Positions 9,324-17,156 of a stretch of DNA of 49,345 nt are shown here, piece by piece. The notes under the pieces were generated by a model. It was not told the origin of the DNA. It did not search any database and saw nothing but the letters and a program-made list of their open reading frames with translations. Each line of letters begins with the position of its first letter. Within the stretch, counting starts at the first letter, position 1. The DNA comes from Acaryochloris sp. CRU_2_0. Lineage in GTDB: Bacteria > Cyanobacteriota > Cyanobacteriia > Thermosynechococcales > Thermosynechococcaceae. The stretch spans positions 1 through 49,345 of the forward strand of contig JAAUOM010000020.1 in assembly GCA_012034865.1 (NCBI GenBank), given 5' to 3'. Made by a program: the position numbers and the translations under genes.

Positions 9324-10298
9324 TCAAGCTTTGACCGGAGCAGCGGTTTGACGACGAACAACCCCTCGATCAAAGGGTTGGCCATTCACCCCAATGCCTT
9401 TGATCACCAATTGATCCGCAAAGACCTCACCCACCGTAAAACCGAACTGTGAACTAGAAAAAGCAGTCCAAGACGATTTGCCTGTAGGACGCAACTGGGC
9501 ACCCCCAATCCCACAGGTTAAGTAGGTGGTGCCAGCGATCGGCAGAGTCCGTTCGTAATGGTGTTCATGCCCATTGATATAAAGCTGAACATTGTATTTG
9601 TCAAACAGGGGCGGTAATTGATCGGTTAGGCTGGTTCGGGGCTGATGTTGACCCAATAACGGTTCGAGTTGAACCAAGAGATGTTTGCGGATACTGTGGA
9701 GTCCAGAGGCATAGATTGGATGATGACCCAGCACAATTTTCCAATCCGCCTGAGATTCAGCAAGTGCAGCCTCTAACCATGCTAGTTGTTCGGTTTGATG
9801 GTGGCCTGAGTTCGTATCGAGGGCAAAAAACTGGACGGAACCTTGGGAGAACGTATAATACCGTCCCTGCATATTAAATCCAGAATAGCGAATTTGATCC
9901 TCACCTTGATTCGAGAGAATATCGTGGTTGCCTAGAACTGCGTAGAATTTCACACCTTGCCGCAATAAATCTTGGTAGGGTTCCTCAAACACTTGCTTAA
10001 TTTTATCAATCTCACCGCCCGCGTAGATGTTGTCGCCTACTAGCAAGACCGAGTCAAAGGGATGGGTTTGGCGGTAGCGACCCATAGCTTGTGCAACCTT
10101 ATATTGGGATTGTTCCCCTATCCCGACATCCCCGACCGCGATCCATCGCAGTAGGGGTTTAGCGTCTGTAGGTTCGGTAGGTGAATCCGGGTGATCCTGA
10201 AAAGACAGGGTTTGGGAGAGAGTCTGGCGATGCAGAGCACCAACGCTTAAGCCCGTTAGACTGGCTAAAGTCAGGAATTTTCGACGTTTGAGTGGCAT
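9324..10298 (-). CDS. Tat-exported calcineurin-like metallophosphoesterase (purple acid phosphatase-like)
   Basis: 324 residues. The N-terminus MPLKRRKFLTLASLTGLSVG is a twin-arginine-type signal (RRKFL followed by a hydrophobic stretch), predicting folded export to the periplasm. The catalytic domain shows the metallophosphoesterase ligands in order: GDVGIG, LLVGDNIY, VLGNHD, VLGHHPIY and YINGHEHHYER. The closest architecture is the ACP5/PhoD-like acid phosphatase group, acting on phosphomonoesters. The start at 10298 is supported by the intact Tat motif. It is a single gene, convergent with lipA. A Pho-box was not identified upstream. Confidence 0.85.
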   Translation of the reverse strand: MPLKRRKFLTLASLTGLSVGALHRQTLSQTLSFQDHPDSPTEPTDAKPLLRWIAVGDVGIGEQSQYKVAQAMGRYRQTHPFDSVLLVGDNIYAGGEIDKIKQVFEEPYQDLLRQGVKFYAVLGNHDILSNQGEDQIRYSGFNMQGRYYTFSQGSVQFFALDTNSGHHQTEQLAWLEAALAESQADWKIVLGHHPIYASGLHSIRKHLLVQLEPLLGQHQPRTSLTDQLPPLFDKYNVQLYINGHEHHYERTLPIAGTTYLTCGIGGAQLRPTGKSSWTAFSSSQFGFTVGEVFADQLVIKGIGVNGQPFDRGVVRRQTAAPVKA

Positions 10299-10444
10299 AC
10301 TTAGCGTGAATCCTGTGAATTCAGTAAGGAGATAATGAGAGGTAAAGTGGCTTGGGAAAAATCAGAATTCGACAAGATTCTTCGGGGAAAAGCCATATCG
10401 TCAACAACAGGCCAGACTGTAATCATTGCGTGAGTAAATGATGG

Positions 10445-11218
10445 ATGCTAGAAGCGGATAGTGTGAATGCTGCCCTATTTAAGTCTAAACTGCCACAACT
10501 GCAAATTCAACACGTCGATGTTGTCACGGCCTTAGGCAATCAATCCCTATTGCAAAACATTTCTTTTGAGGTTTTTGCGGGCGATCGCATCGGTATTATT
10601 GGAGCCTCGGGTTCAGGCAAAACCACCCTGCTACGTCTCCTCAACCGTCTGAGTGAACCCACCAGTGGCTCCATTACCTTTGAGCAAAAGCCCCTCTCAG
10701 CCTGGTCTATCTTGTCCTTACGCCGCCAGATCATGCTCGTTCCCCCAGAACCGAAACTTTTGGGAATGACGGTACAAGAGGCGCTCAGTTATCCCCTGAG
10801 ATTACAAAACATCCCCGATCAAACCCTGCAAACGCGCATTCTTCTCTGGCGACAACGGCTGGGCATTGCCGATGAATGGCTCAACTCAACGGAGTTGCAG
10901 CTTTCCATGGGTCAACGCCAGCTTGTCAATTTAGCCCGCGCTTGTCTGAGTGAACCGAAGATTTGCCTTCTGGATGAGCCTACCTCAGCCTTAGATCCCG
11001 GCACTGTTGAACGAGTTGCCCAGGTATTGGTAGCCAGCTCTATGACCCTCCTAATTGCCAGTCACCAGTTTGAGCTTTTGGCGAAGGTGTGCGATCGCAT
11101 CCTCTGGCTCCACCAAGGGCAGTTATATCTGGATGTTCCCCTGACCCAGATCAACTGGTCAGAGATTCAAGCTCAGTTGGTAGCCCAAGCGCAAGCCGAA
11201 CAGGCCGAGTGGGAATAA
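10445..11218 (+). CDS. ABC transporter ATP-binding protein, no permease adjacent
   Basis: 257 residues with a Walker A GASGSGKTT near 50, the signature LSMGQRQ, Walker B ICLLDEP and a switch His (IASHQ). The signature is the variant LSMGQ instead of LSGGQ. Overall it resembles the small ATPases of the FetA/YbbL and STAR1 group, which pair with a FetB/YbbM permease in iron or metal efflux, but that match is tentative. No permease lies in the window, so the partner must be elsewhere. Two ATGs (10441 and 10445) precede the frame; 10445 is in frame. It is convergent with the response-regulator gene, 21 bases apart. Confidence 0.75.
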   Translation: MLEADSVNAALFKSKLPQLQIQHVDVVTALGNQSLLQNISFEVFAGDRIGIIGASGSGKTTLLRLLNRLSEPTSGSITFEQKPLSAWSILSLRRQIMLVPPEPKLLGMTVQEALSYPLRLQNIPDQTLQTRILLWRQRLGIADEWLNSTELQLSMGQRQLVNLARACLSEPKICLLDEPTSALDPGTVERVAQVLVASSMTLLIASHQFELLAKVCDRILWLHQGQLYLDVPLTQINWSEIQAQLVAQAQAEQAEWE

Positions 11219-11239
11219 GAGTAACCATCGCTAAGTGAG

Positions 11240-12049
11240 CTAAATAGACTGAACTCTAGAGATGGACATTGGCGGTGTGGGAGCCGTCAGGCCGGAATTG
11301 AAGCGGTTAGAAGCTTCCACAGGGTTAGATCCGTTAGGCCAGCGAGATTGGCTCGGACTGGTCTCCATCAGATAAGACAGATTCAGACGATACCCCACAT
11401 TCCGAACCGTTTGGATCAGTTGAGGCTGCTGAGGGTCAGGCTCGATTTTTTTACGCAAAGAAAGAATATGGGTATCCACGGTACGAGGATTATCAATACT
11501 TTCAGGCCAAGCTCGTTGCAACAGTTCTAGACGACTGAGGGCAACACCTTCTGCTTGCACTAAAACATACAACAGACTAAATTCCTGGGGTGTTAAATCC
11601 ACTAACTCGTTATGGTAGTGAACCCGGCGCTGAATCAAATCAATCCGCAAAGCCCCAAAGGAGACTTGGGTGGGTAAGCTGAGGCGACTGCGCCGACTCA
11701 AGGCGGCAATGCGTGCCAACAACTCTTGCATCCCAAAGGGCTTACCCAGATAGTCATCTGCACCCGCCTGCAAGCCAGACACCACATTGGCTTCAGCAGT
11801 TTGAGCAGACAACATCAAAATCAGAGGGTGCTTTTGCTGCTGTAACCAATGGCACAGATCTCGACCTGAGCCGTCAGGCAAATCTGAATCTACAATCACT
11901 AGATCCGGTTGATACTGTTGATAGACGGCTTGTGCTTGTTTAACGCTGCCACTGAGATGAATGAAATACTTTGCCTGCTGCAAATGCCAACCCAACAAAG
12001 ATCTTAAATGAGGATTAGCCTCAACAATTTGAATGTGGAGTGGTTCCAC
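11240..12049 (-). CDS. OmpR/PhoB-family response regulator with atypical acidic pocket
   Basis: 269 residues: receiver domain (1-120), winged-helix Trans_reg_C domain (about 125-225) and a Ser/Pro-rich tail. The phospho-acceptor is Asp54 (VIVDSDLPDG) and the conserved Lys is in YLGKPF. The acidic pair near the N-terminus is incomplete: VEANP has Glu10 but Ala11 where an acid is usual, which may reduce Mg2+ binding and phosphorylation. The DNA-binding part has the usual TPQEFSLL, RTVDTHI, LRKKIE and TVRNVGYRL landmarks. No histidine kinase is adjacent. Cyanobacterial NblR is a known OmpR-type regulator working without canonical phosphorylation; similarity to that type is possible but not shown. 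Confidence 0.8.
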   Translation of the reverse strand: MEPLHIQIVEANPHLRSLLGWHLQQAKYFIHLSGSVKQAQAVYQQYQPDLVIVDSDLPDGSGRDLCHWLQQQKHPLILMLSAQTAEANVVSGLQAGADDYLGKPFGMQELLARIAALSRRSRLSLPTQVSFGALRIDLIQRRVHYHNELVDLTPQEFSLLYVLVQAEGVALSRLELLQRAWPESIDNPRTVDTHILSLRKKIEPDPQQPQLIQTVRNVGYRLNLSYLMETSPSQSRWPNGSNPVEASNRFNSGLTAPTPPMSISRVQSI

Positions 12050-12171
12050 TGAATTAAGGATCCTGCGTAAAGGCTAATGTGCTATGTCCAACGGTAACAG
12101 AAAAAAACAGAACTTTTGGTAACTCAAGTTACGAAGTCAGGCTTGAGCGATAGCAGCCTTCCTAGGAGGGA

Positions 12172-13461
12172 ATGGTTGAATACCCTCCTGCTGAAAATGG
12201 TTCTATTGGTGATAGAACGCGATCATTGAAAAAATATTCTTTAGAATGGGAAGTACTGATTTGGGCAATTGGTGTGGGTGACAAACCATTCCTTAACCCC
12301 TCTGGGAAGTGGATGATTGCTGGAGCAACTGTCTTAGCACTTGGCATCACTGCTGTAGGGGTTCATCTGGCTATCCAAAAACTATCTAAACCCGCAGCGC
12401 TTAGTACACAGAATGCTACTGTCAAGCCCCGCAAGATTAATGCCTTGGGTAGAATTGAGCCAGCGGGTCAAGTGGTACAAGTGAGTGGTCCTACGGGAGA
12501 GCGGATTTTGCGGTTATTGGTGAAGGAAGGGCAGCAACTGGAGAAAGGTCAACCCATTGCTTTTCTAGAGAGTTATCCTGAACGGCAAGCGGAGGTAAAG
12601 TTGGCAGCGAGTCAGCTTTTAGAAGCTCACCATCGATTTATTGCTGAGCGAGATTTGGGACAAGCTCAACAACAAGAGGCCAGAACGCGGCGTAATCAAG
12701 CCGAAAATCCGAAAATACGGGAGATTGTAGCGCAAGAAGCCATGGTCAGACAGTCTAAAGTCGAGTATGAACAAGCTCAAATCAATCTCAAACGCTACCA
12801 ATATTTACAGGAAGCTGGGGCAGTTGCTCAACAAGACCTAGAGGATAAGGAATTAGAGTTTCGCAGTAAACAGCAGCAGCTCAATAATGCGATCGCAACC
12901 CTCGCCCAACTGCAAGAACAACTGCAAACCGACAGCAACAATGCCAAAGCTCAAATTAATAGTACAACGGCAGGATCTGTGAGATCGCAAGTCCAAATTG
13001 ACTTGGCTTCTGCTAACAGTAACCTTGAACTGGCCAAAGCCCGCTTGGCCCGCGCCATGATTCGCGCCCCCCAAGCAGGCCAAGTCCTCAAAGTGTTGGT
13101 TCGAGAAGGCGAAGCCATTCCGGCAGTGGCTAGCCAGGGCAGTAATTCCCAACAGGCTGTTGTAGAAATGGGCAATACGCGGCAAATGTATGTGGTTGCC
13201 GAAGTCTACGAAACGGACATTAACCAAATCCAAATAGGTCAACTCGCCAAGATTTCCAGCCCTGCTTTTAAGGGTGAAATCTCAGGAACGGTGGACAAAA
13301 TTGGCTTAAAGATCGGTAAAAATGATGTCGTTGGTACAGACCCCGCTGCTAATACCGATACTAGAGTCATAGAAGTCAAAATTCGCCTCCAAAATAGTAT
13401 TGCGGTATCTGGATTAACTAATTTACAAGTTGACGTTGCCATTGAACCCCAAGAAGGCTAA
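12172..13461 (+). CDS. devB: DevB-like ABC exporter membrane fusion protein (HlyD family)
   Basis: 429 residues. One N-terminal membrane helix (WMIAGATVLALGITAVG), a biotinyl-lipoyl-like half domain (GRIEPAGQVVQVSGPTGERI), a long alpha-helical hairpin rich in Gln/Glu/Ala (about 145-290), then the second lipoyl half (ARAMIRAPQAGQVLKV) and a beta-barrel. This is the adaptor bridging an inner-membrane ABC exporter to an outer-membrane TolC channel. AGGAGG at 12164-12169 sits only two bases from ATG 12172, unusually close, so a start further inside is possible. It is followed after 12 bases by devC and then devA. In heterocystous species DevBCA exports envelope glycolipids; here the cargo is unknown. 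Confidence 0.85.
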   Translation: MVEYPPAENGSIGDRTRSLKKYSLEWEVLIWAIGVGDKPFLNPSGKWMIAGATVLALGITAVGVHLAIQKLSKPAALSTQNATVKPRKINALGRIEPAGQVVQVSGPTGERILRLLVKEGQQLEKGQPIAFLESYPERQAEVKLAASQLLEAHHRFIAERDLGQAQQQEARTRRNQAENPKIREIVAQEAMVRQSKVEYEQAQINLKRYQYLQEAGAVAQQDLEDKELEFRSKQQQLNNAIATLAQLQEQLQTDSNNAKAQINSTTAGSVRSQVQIDLASANSNLELAKARLARAMIRAPQAGQVLKVLVREGEAIPAVASQGSNSQQAVVEMGNTRQMYVVAEVYETDINQIQIGQLAKISSPAFKGEISGTVDKIGLKIGKNDVVGTDPAANTDTRVIEVKIRLQNSIAVSGLTNLQVDVAIEPQEG

Positions 13462-13473
13462 ACCTTTGTTCTG

Positions 13474-14628
13474 ATGCTGCTTGCCATCCCCCTTGCCTGG
13501 TTACAGCTTGCCCGCGAAAAAGTGCGGTTGTTCGTGGCGCTGGCTGGGATTGGCTTTGCTGTGATTTTGATGATGATGCAACTGGGCTTTCAAGAAGCCT
13601 TGTTTACGGCTGCGGTCAATTTTCACGTCAATCTCAATACCGATATTGTCCTGATTAATCCCCAGTCCACCACATTATTTGCCATTAAAAACTTTAGTCG
13701 CAGACGACTCTATCAAGCGGCAGGGGTTGCTGGGGTAGAATCGGTGACCCCCCTTTATTTAGATTTTGGCCTGTGGCGCAATCCAGACAACCGTAGCACC
13801 CGGCAATTGATGGTCATTGGCTTTGAACCGAGCCAGAAAGTCTTTACCTTGCCCGGAGTCGAAGAGCATCTGGAAGATATTAAGCGTCCTGATGTTGTTC
13901 TCTTTGATCAAAATTCTCGACCGGAGTATGGGTCGATTGCTCAGAAATTTAAGGCAGGTCAAACCGTCACCACAGAAGTCTCTGGGCGGCGGATCACTGT
14001 CGGTGGGTTATTTCAATTGGGGGCCTCTTTTTCCGCCGATGGCAACTTGATTACCAGTGATCTGAACCTGATTCGGATGCTGCCCAACCGCACCTTGGGT
14101 CTGATTGATATTGGTTTAATCAAGATCAAAACCGGAACCGATGTCAATGCCGTGATTCAGACCCTCAAACAAACGTTGCCCGATGATGTGCTTGTGTTAT
14201 CTAAGCAAGGGTTTGTGCGCTTTGAGCGCAATTACTGGGAAACTAGCACCACGATTGGCTTTATTTTTACCCTAGGCACGCTGATGGGCTTTATTGTCGG
14301 CATGGTGATTGTCTACCAAATTCTCTACACCGATGTCTCCGATCACCTAGCTGAATATGCCACCCTTAAAGCCATGGGCTATAAAAGCCGATTTCTCTAT
14401 TCTGTGGTCTTGCAAGAAGCCTTTATCTTAGCGGTGTTAGGATTTATTCCAGGATTTGCCCTCTGTTTAGGGCTGTATAAACTTGTGCGCGATGGCACGG
14501 CTCTGCCGATGTTCATGACCTTGGATCGGATCATCACTGTCTTTTTCTTGACATTGATCATGTGCGTTGTTTCAGGCGTGATTGCCATGCGCAGAGTGCA
14601 AGCGGCTGATCCAGCAGATATCTTTTAG
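13474..14628 (+). CDS. devC: DevC-like ABC exporter permease (FtsX/MacB-type)
   Basis: 384 residues. One N-terminal transmembrane helix (LFVALAGIGFAVILMMMQLG), a large periplasmic domain of about 230 residues and three C-terminal helices (GFIFTLGTLMGFIVGMVI; a segment around AFILAVLGFIPGFALCLG; IITVFFLTLIMCVVSGVI), the classic FtsX-type topology. With DevA it forms the energised inner-membrane part of the tripartite exporter; DevB is the adaptor. ATG 13474 follows devB by 12 bases; devA starts 18 bases downstream, so the three are one operon. Confidence 0.88.
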   Translation: MLLAIPLAWLQLAREKVRLFVALAGIGFAVILMMMQLGFQEALFTAAVNFHVNLNTDIVLINPQSTTLFAIKNFSRRRLYQAAGVAGVESVTPLYLDFGLWRNPDNRSTRQLMVIGFEPSQKVFTLPGVEEHLEDIKRPDVVLFDQNSRPEYGSIAQKFKAGQTVTTEVSGRRITVGGLFQLGASFSADGNLITSDLNLIRMLPNRTLGLIDIGLIKIKTGTDVNAVIQTLKQTLPDDVLVLSKQGFVRFERNYWETSTTIGFIFTLGTLMGFIVGMVIVYQILYTDVSDHLAEYATLKAMGYKSRFLYSVVLQEAFILAVLGFIPGFALCLGLYKLVRDGTALPMFMTLDRIITVFFLTLIMCVVSGVIAMRRVQAADPADIF

Positions 14629-14646
14629 GTATGAGTACGGGGAGAT

Positions 14647-15360
14647 ATGATTACTCCACCAGTGATTGCCATTGATCACGTCAGCCATTTCTTTGGCAAG
14701 GGGAGATTGCGTAAGCAAGTTCTGTTTGAGATTTGCATTGACATTCATCCCGGAGAAGTGGTGATTATGTCAGGCCCGTCGGGTTCAGGCAAAACCACGC
14801 TGCTTACTCTAATTGGGGCGCTGCGCTCCACCCAAGTGGGCAGTCTGCAAGTCCTGGGTCAGCAACTCAAAGATGCGAGAACATCTGATTTGGAGCAGGT
14901 GCGACGCTATATTGGCTATATTTTTCAAGCCCATAATTTATTGCACTCCCTCACCGCCCGTCAAAATGTGCAAATGTCCTTAGATCTGCATCGGGAGATT
15001 TCCCCAGCAGTGGCCTATCAACGGTCGGTGGATATTCTGACTGAGGTGGGGTTAGCAGAATGGGTGAATTATTATCCCCATGAATTGTCGGGAGGGCAAA
15101 AACAACGGGTTGCGATCGCCCGTGCCCTCGTCAGCCGTCCCAAAATTGTCTTGGCCGATGAACCCACCGCCTCCTTAGATAAACAATCGGGTCGGGATGT
15201 CGTTGAACTCATGCAACGTCTGGCCAAACAACAAGGCTGTACGATCCTGATGGTCACCCATGATACGCGGGTTCTAGATGTAGCCGATCGCCTCATTCAT
15301 ATGGAAGATGGTCGTCTGAGCAGCCTCGATCCCGATTCTTTGGTTGCCTATTCGCCCTAG
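14647..15360 (+). CDS. devA: DevA-like ABC exporter ATP-binding protein
   Basis: 237 residues with Walker A SGPSGSGKTT near 43-52, Q-loop FQAHNLL, signature LSGGQKQR, Walker B IVLADEPT and H-loop VTHDTRV. MacB/LolD-like ATPase, third gene of devBCA. A GGGGAGAT stretch at 14639-14646 gives a ribosome binding site directly before ATG 14647. It energises DevC for export of a lipid or peptide cargo through DevB and an outer-membrane TolC protein encoded elsewhere. Confidence 0.88.
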   Translation: MITPPVIAIDHVSHFFGKGRLRKQVLFEICIDIHPGEVVIMSGPSGSGKTTLLTLIGALRSTQVGSLQVLGQQLKDARTSDLEQVRRYIGYIFQAHNLLHSLTARQNVQMSLDLHREISPAVAYQRSVDILTEVGLAEWVNYYPHELSGGQKQRVAIARALVSRPKIVLADEPTASLDKQSGRDVVELMQRLAKQQGCTILMVTHDTRVLDVADRLIHMEDGRLSSLDPDSLVAYSP

Positions 15361-15886
15361 TAGAGGCTAGATGCTAGTTTTTCTGTTTATTTCCATCCTT
15401 ATGATCCTCAAACTGGGGCAATCTCTTATAAGAATATTCATCAGTAAGGTGAAAGCTCACGCTGGATTATTTTTCTCGTGGCAAGCAGATTATCCCTAAA
15501 ATTCTTGCGGGTCAATCCTTACAGAAATTTGCAATCAATCATAACTGGTTTTTTGGACAGGCTAGCCAATGCAAGTCTCTGAATTAATTGACAAGTTATT
15601 GCAATAGACTCTATTCTCTGCTACCTTAGCTATTGATGGATTTATTGATAGTCTTTATCAGTTAATCCAGGGACTGATGCGGGGATTGACCTGTTCAAGT
15701 TGCAAGTTGCAGGCCAAAAGTTAGCTGTGTCAAATCTAAGCTTGTCAGGCTAGAACTTGAAGTCATAGTTCCCCGTTGGTGCAGGTTTAAGTATTTGAGA
15801 TCCGCAACTTCACATCATTTCAATACCAAGAAGAGATCAGGATTTGGGGACACTTGCAAAAGGACAAAATTGTTTGGAGGTTATGG
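15361..15886. other. Intergenic region without a supported gene
   Basis: About 525 bases between devA and a small gene. It is AT-richer than its neighbours and holds only short open frames. I see no convincing terminator, promoter or RNA gene. One short frame in the middle (containing GKQIIPKILAGQSLQKFA) reads like protein, but has no start or detectable relative by eye, so it may be a decayed coding fragment. Confidence 0.4.
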
Positions 15887-16129
15887 ATGCGCCCATCTCA
15901 TCAATTCACTGAAGAATCCCTAATTGTCAGAGTTTGTCTAGGCGATCGCAGACAAGTCCATCGGCGATTACAAGAACTCTCTGTCCAAGCCTGGTGTTTA
16001 GCAGACGGACAATTGCGTGTAAAGGTTAACAACCATGTTGAAGCCGCTCAGGTTCAAAGTGTTCTCCAACAATTTGTCGCTTCCCGATCCGAGTTGGTCA
16101 GTTGGCTGGAGGAGTGTTGGCAAAGGTAG
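15887..16129 (+). CDS. Small conserved-looking hypothetical protein
   Basis: 80 residues from ATG 15887, chosen because GGAGG at 15876-15880 sits six bases upstream. The protein begins MRPSHQFTEESLIVRVCLGD, is mixed alpha/beta without signal or membrane segment, and ends LVSWLEECWQR. I do not recognise a named domain; it has the look of a small soluble cyanobacterial protein. The stop is four bases before the next small gene, so the two are likely co-transcribed. Confidence 0.5.
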   Translation: MRPSHQFTEESLIVRVCLGDRRQVHRRLQELSVQAWCLADGQLRVKVNNHVEAAQVQSVLQQFVASRSELVSWLEECWQR

Positions 16130-16133
16130 ATCT

Positions 16134-16379
16134 GTGCAAGAGCAATCCCGAAAACTTGCCATTATTCGCCAAGACCAAGATGGCTGGACAGACTTTTTCA
16201 TCGGCGATCTGAACGCTTCATCTAGGCATTATCGCAGCCTCCTAGATGGGCAAGCTAAGGTTGGGCTTCACTATCAAGAGATGGACTTAACCCTCATCCG
16301 CAAAATGGCCTGCCCATCACCAGCGATTCCTATTTATCTATGGCGAGCATTACAAGATTCAGCAGCCGCCAAGGTCTAA
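16134..16379 (+). CDS. Small hypothetical protein (GTG start)
   Basis: 81 residues if the GTG at 16134 is used, four bases after the previous stop; the same frame is open further upstream inside the preceding gene. The sequence (KLAIIRQDQDGWTDFFIGD, then SRHYRSLLDGQ and MDLTLIRKMACP) looks like real coding sequence, soluble and without repeats. No family recognised. Its place before the ferredoxin-domain gene suggests a three-gene transcription unit. Confidence 0.4.
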   Translation: MQEQSRKLAIIRQDQDGWTDFFIGDLNASSRHYRSLLDGQAKVGLHYQEMDLTLIRKMACPSPAIPIYLWRALQDSAAAKV

Positions 16380-16432
16380 GTTTTAGAGAAAACGGTTCAT
16401 CATCCTGTTGTTTCATCTTCGTTTATAGATTT

Positions 16433-17008
16433 ATGGGCAAGCACATCCAAAAAACAGACTTCACACTTTGTGGTCGGTTTGTAACCTATATTCTTTCCAA
16501 AAGCTGCCAAGTTAAGGGCATCCGCCTAACAACTGCTCAAGGAGAGCAATACATTAAATTAGCGAAGTCTTTACGCCCTGCTTGCTCAGATGTTTTACAG
16601 CCCGGAACCTGGATTCAGATTCACGGTTGCCAAACCCAAAATACCAAGACGGGCAAAATCAAATTGAAAGCCCAGGCAATCGTCCCCGCGCTGCCCAGTA
16701 TTGATGCAAAACCTGCGGACTCTTCAGACCTTTCAGACCCTTCCGAACAATCCCTAGCCTGTCCCCACAAAGGCAAAATCAGAATTTGCCAAAAATCAAG
16801 TTGTCGCAAGCGCGGCAGTCAAAAAATCTTGACTGCCTTGAGTGGTGCGATCCAAGCCTCAGGACGAGAAAAAGAGATTCAAGTCCAATCGATGGGGTGC
16901 GTGGGTAAGTGTAAAGCAGGCCCCAACCTCATTGTTTTTCCAGACAAAACCCGCTACGTCCGCGTGAAACCCCAAAATATCACCACTATTCTCCAACAGC
17001 ATTTCTGA
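16433..17008 (+). CDS. (2Fe-2S) ferredoxin domain-containing protein with N-terminal OB-like domain
   Basis: 191 residues from ATG 16433. Residues 1-90 look like a small beta-barrel (LCGRFVTYILSKSCQVKGIRL, then GTWIQIHGCQTQN, KIKLKAQAIV). The C-terminal 80 residues are a thioredoxin-fold 2Fe-2S ferredoxin as in NuoE/HoxE-like proteins: cluster cysteines in ICQKSSCRKRGS and SMGCVGKCKAGPN. It should carry electrons in the cytoplasm. It lies 148 bases upstream of the iron porin, with a Fur box between them, so a link to iron metabolism is plausible, although the box is placed to control the porin. Confidence 0.75.
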   Translation: MGKHIQKTDFTLCGRFVTYILSKSCQVKGIRLTTAQGEQYIKLAKSLRPACSDVLQPGTWIQIHGCQTQNTKTGKIKLKAQAIVPALPSIDAKPADSSDLSDPSEQSLACPHKGKIRICQKSSCRKRGSQKILTALSGAIQASGREKEIQVQSMGCVGKCKAGPNLIVFPDKTRYVRVKPQNITTILQQHF

Positions 17009-17052
17009 TGATTGTCGTATAGGTCAGCTATTCTATCAGATTTATAAAAAAA

Positions 17053-17071
17053 TGAGAATGATAATCATTCC
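17053..17071 (+). promoter_or_regulatory. Fur box upstream of the iron porin
   Basis: The stretch TGAGAATGATAATCATTCC closely follows the Fur consensus GATAATGATAATCATTATC and is nearly palindromic around GAATGATAATCATTC. It lies about 85 bases upstream of the porin ATG, a normal operator position. Iron-replete Fur should repress the porin here. Confidence 0.8.
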
Positions 17072-17156
17072 CTGATATGATGTTGTCACTCCTTTTCGGT
17101 ACTTGAATCTCTCAGGATCCGTCAGGGGGCTTTTCTACTGTGTGTGAGGATTTTTC

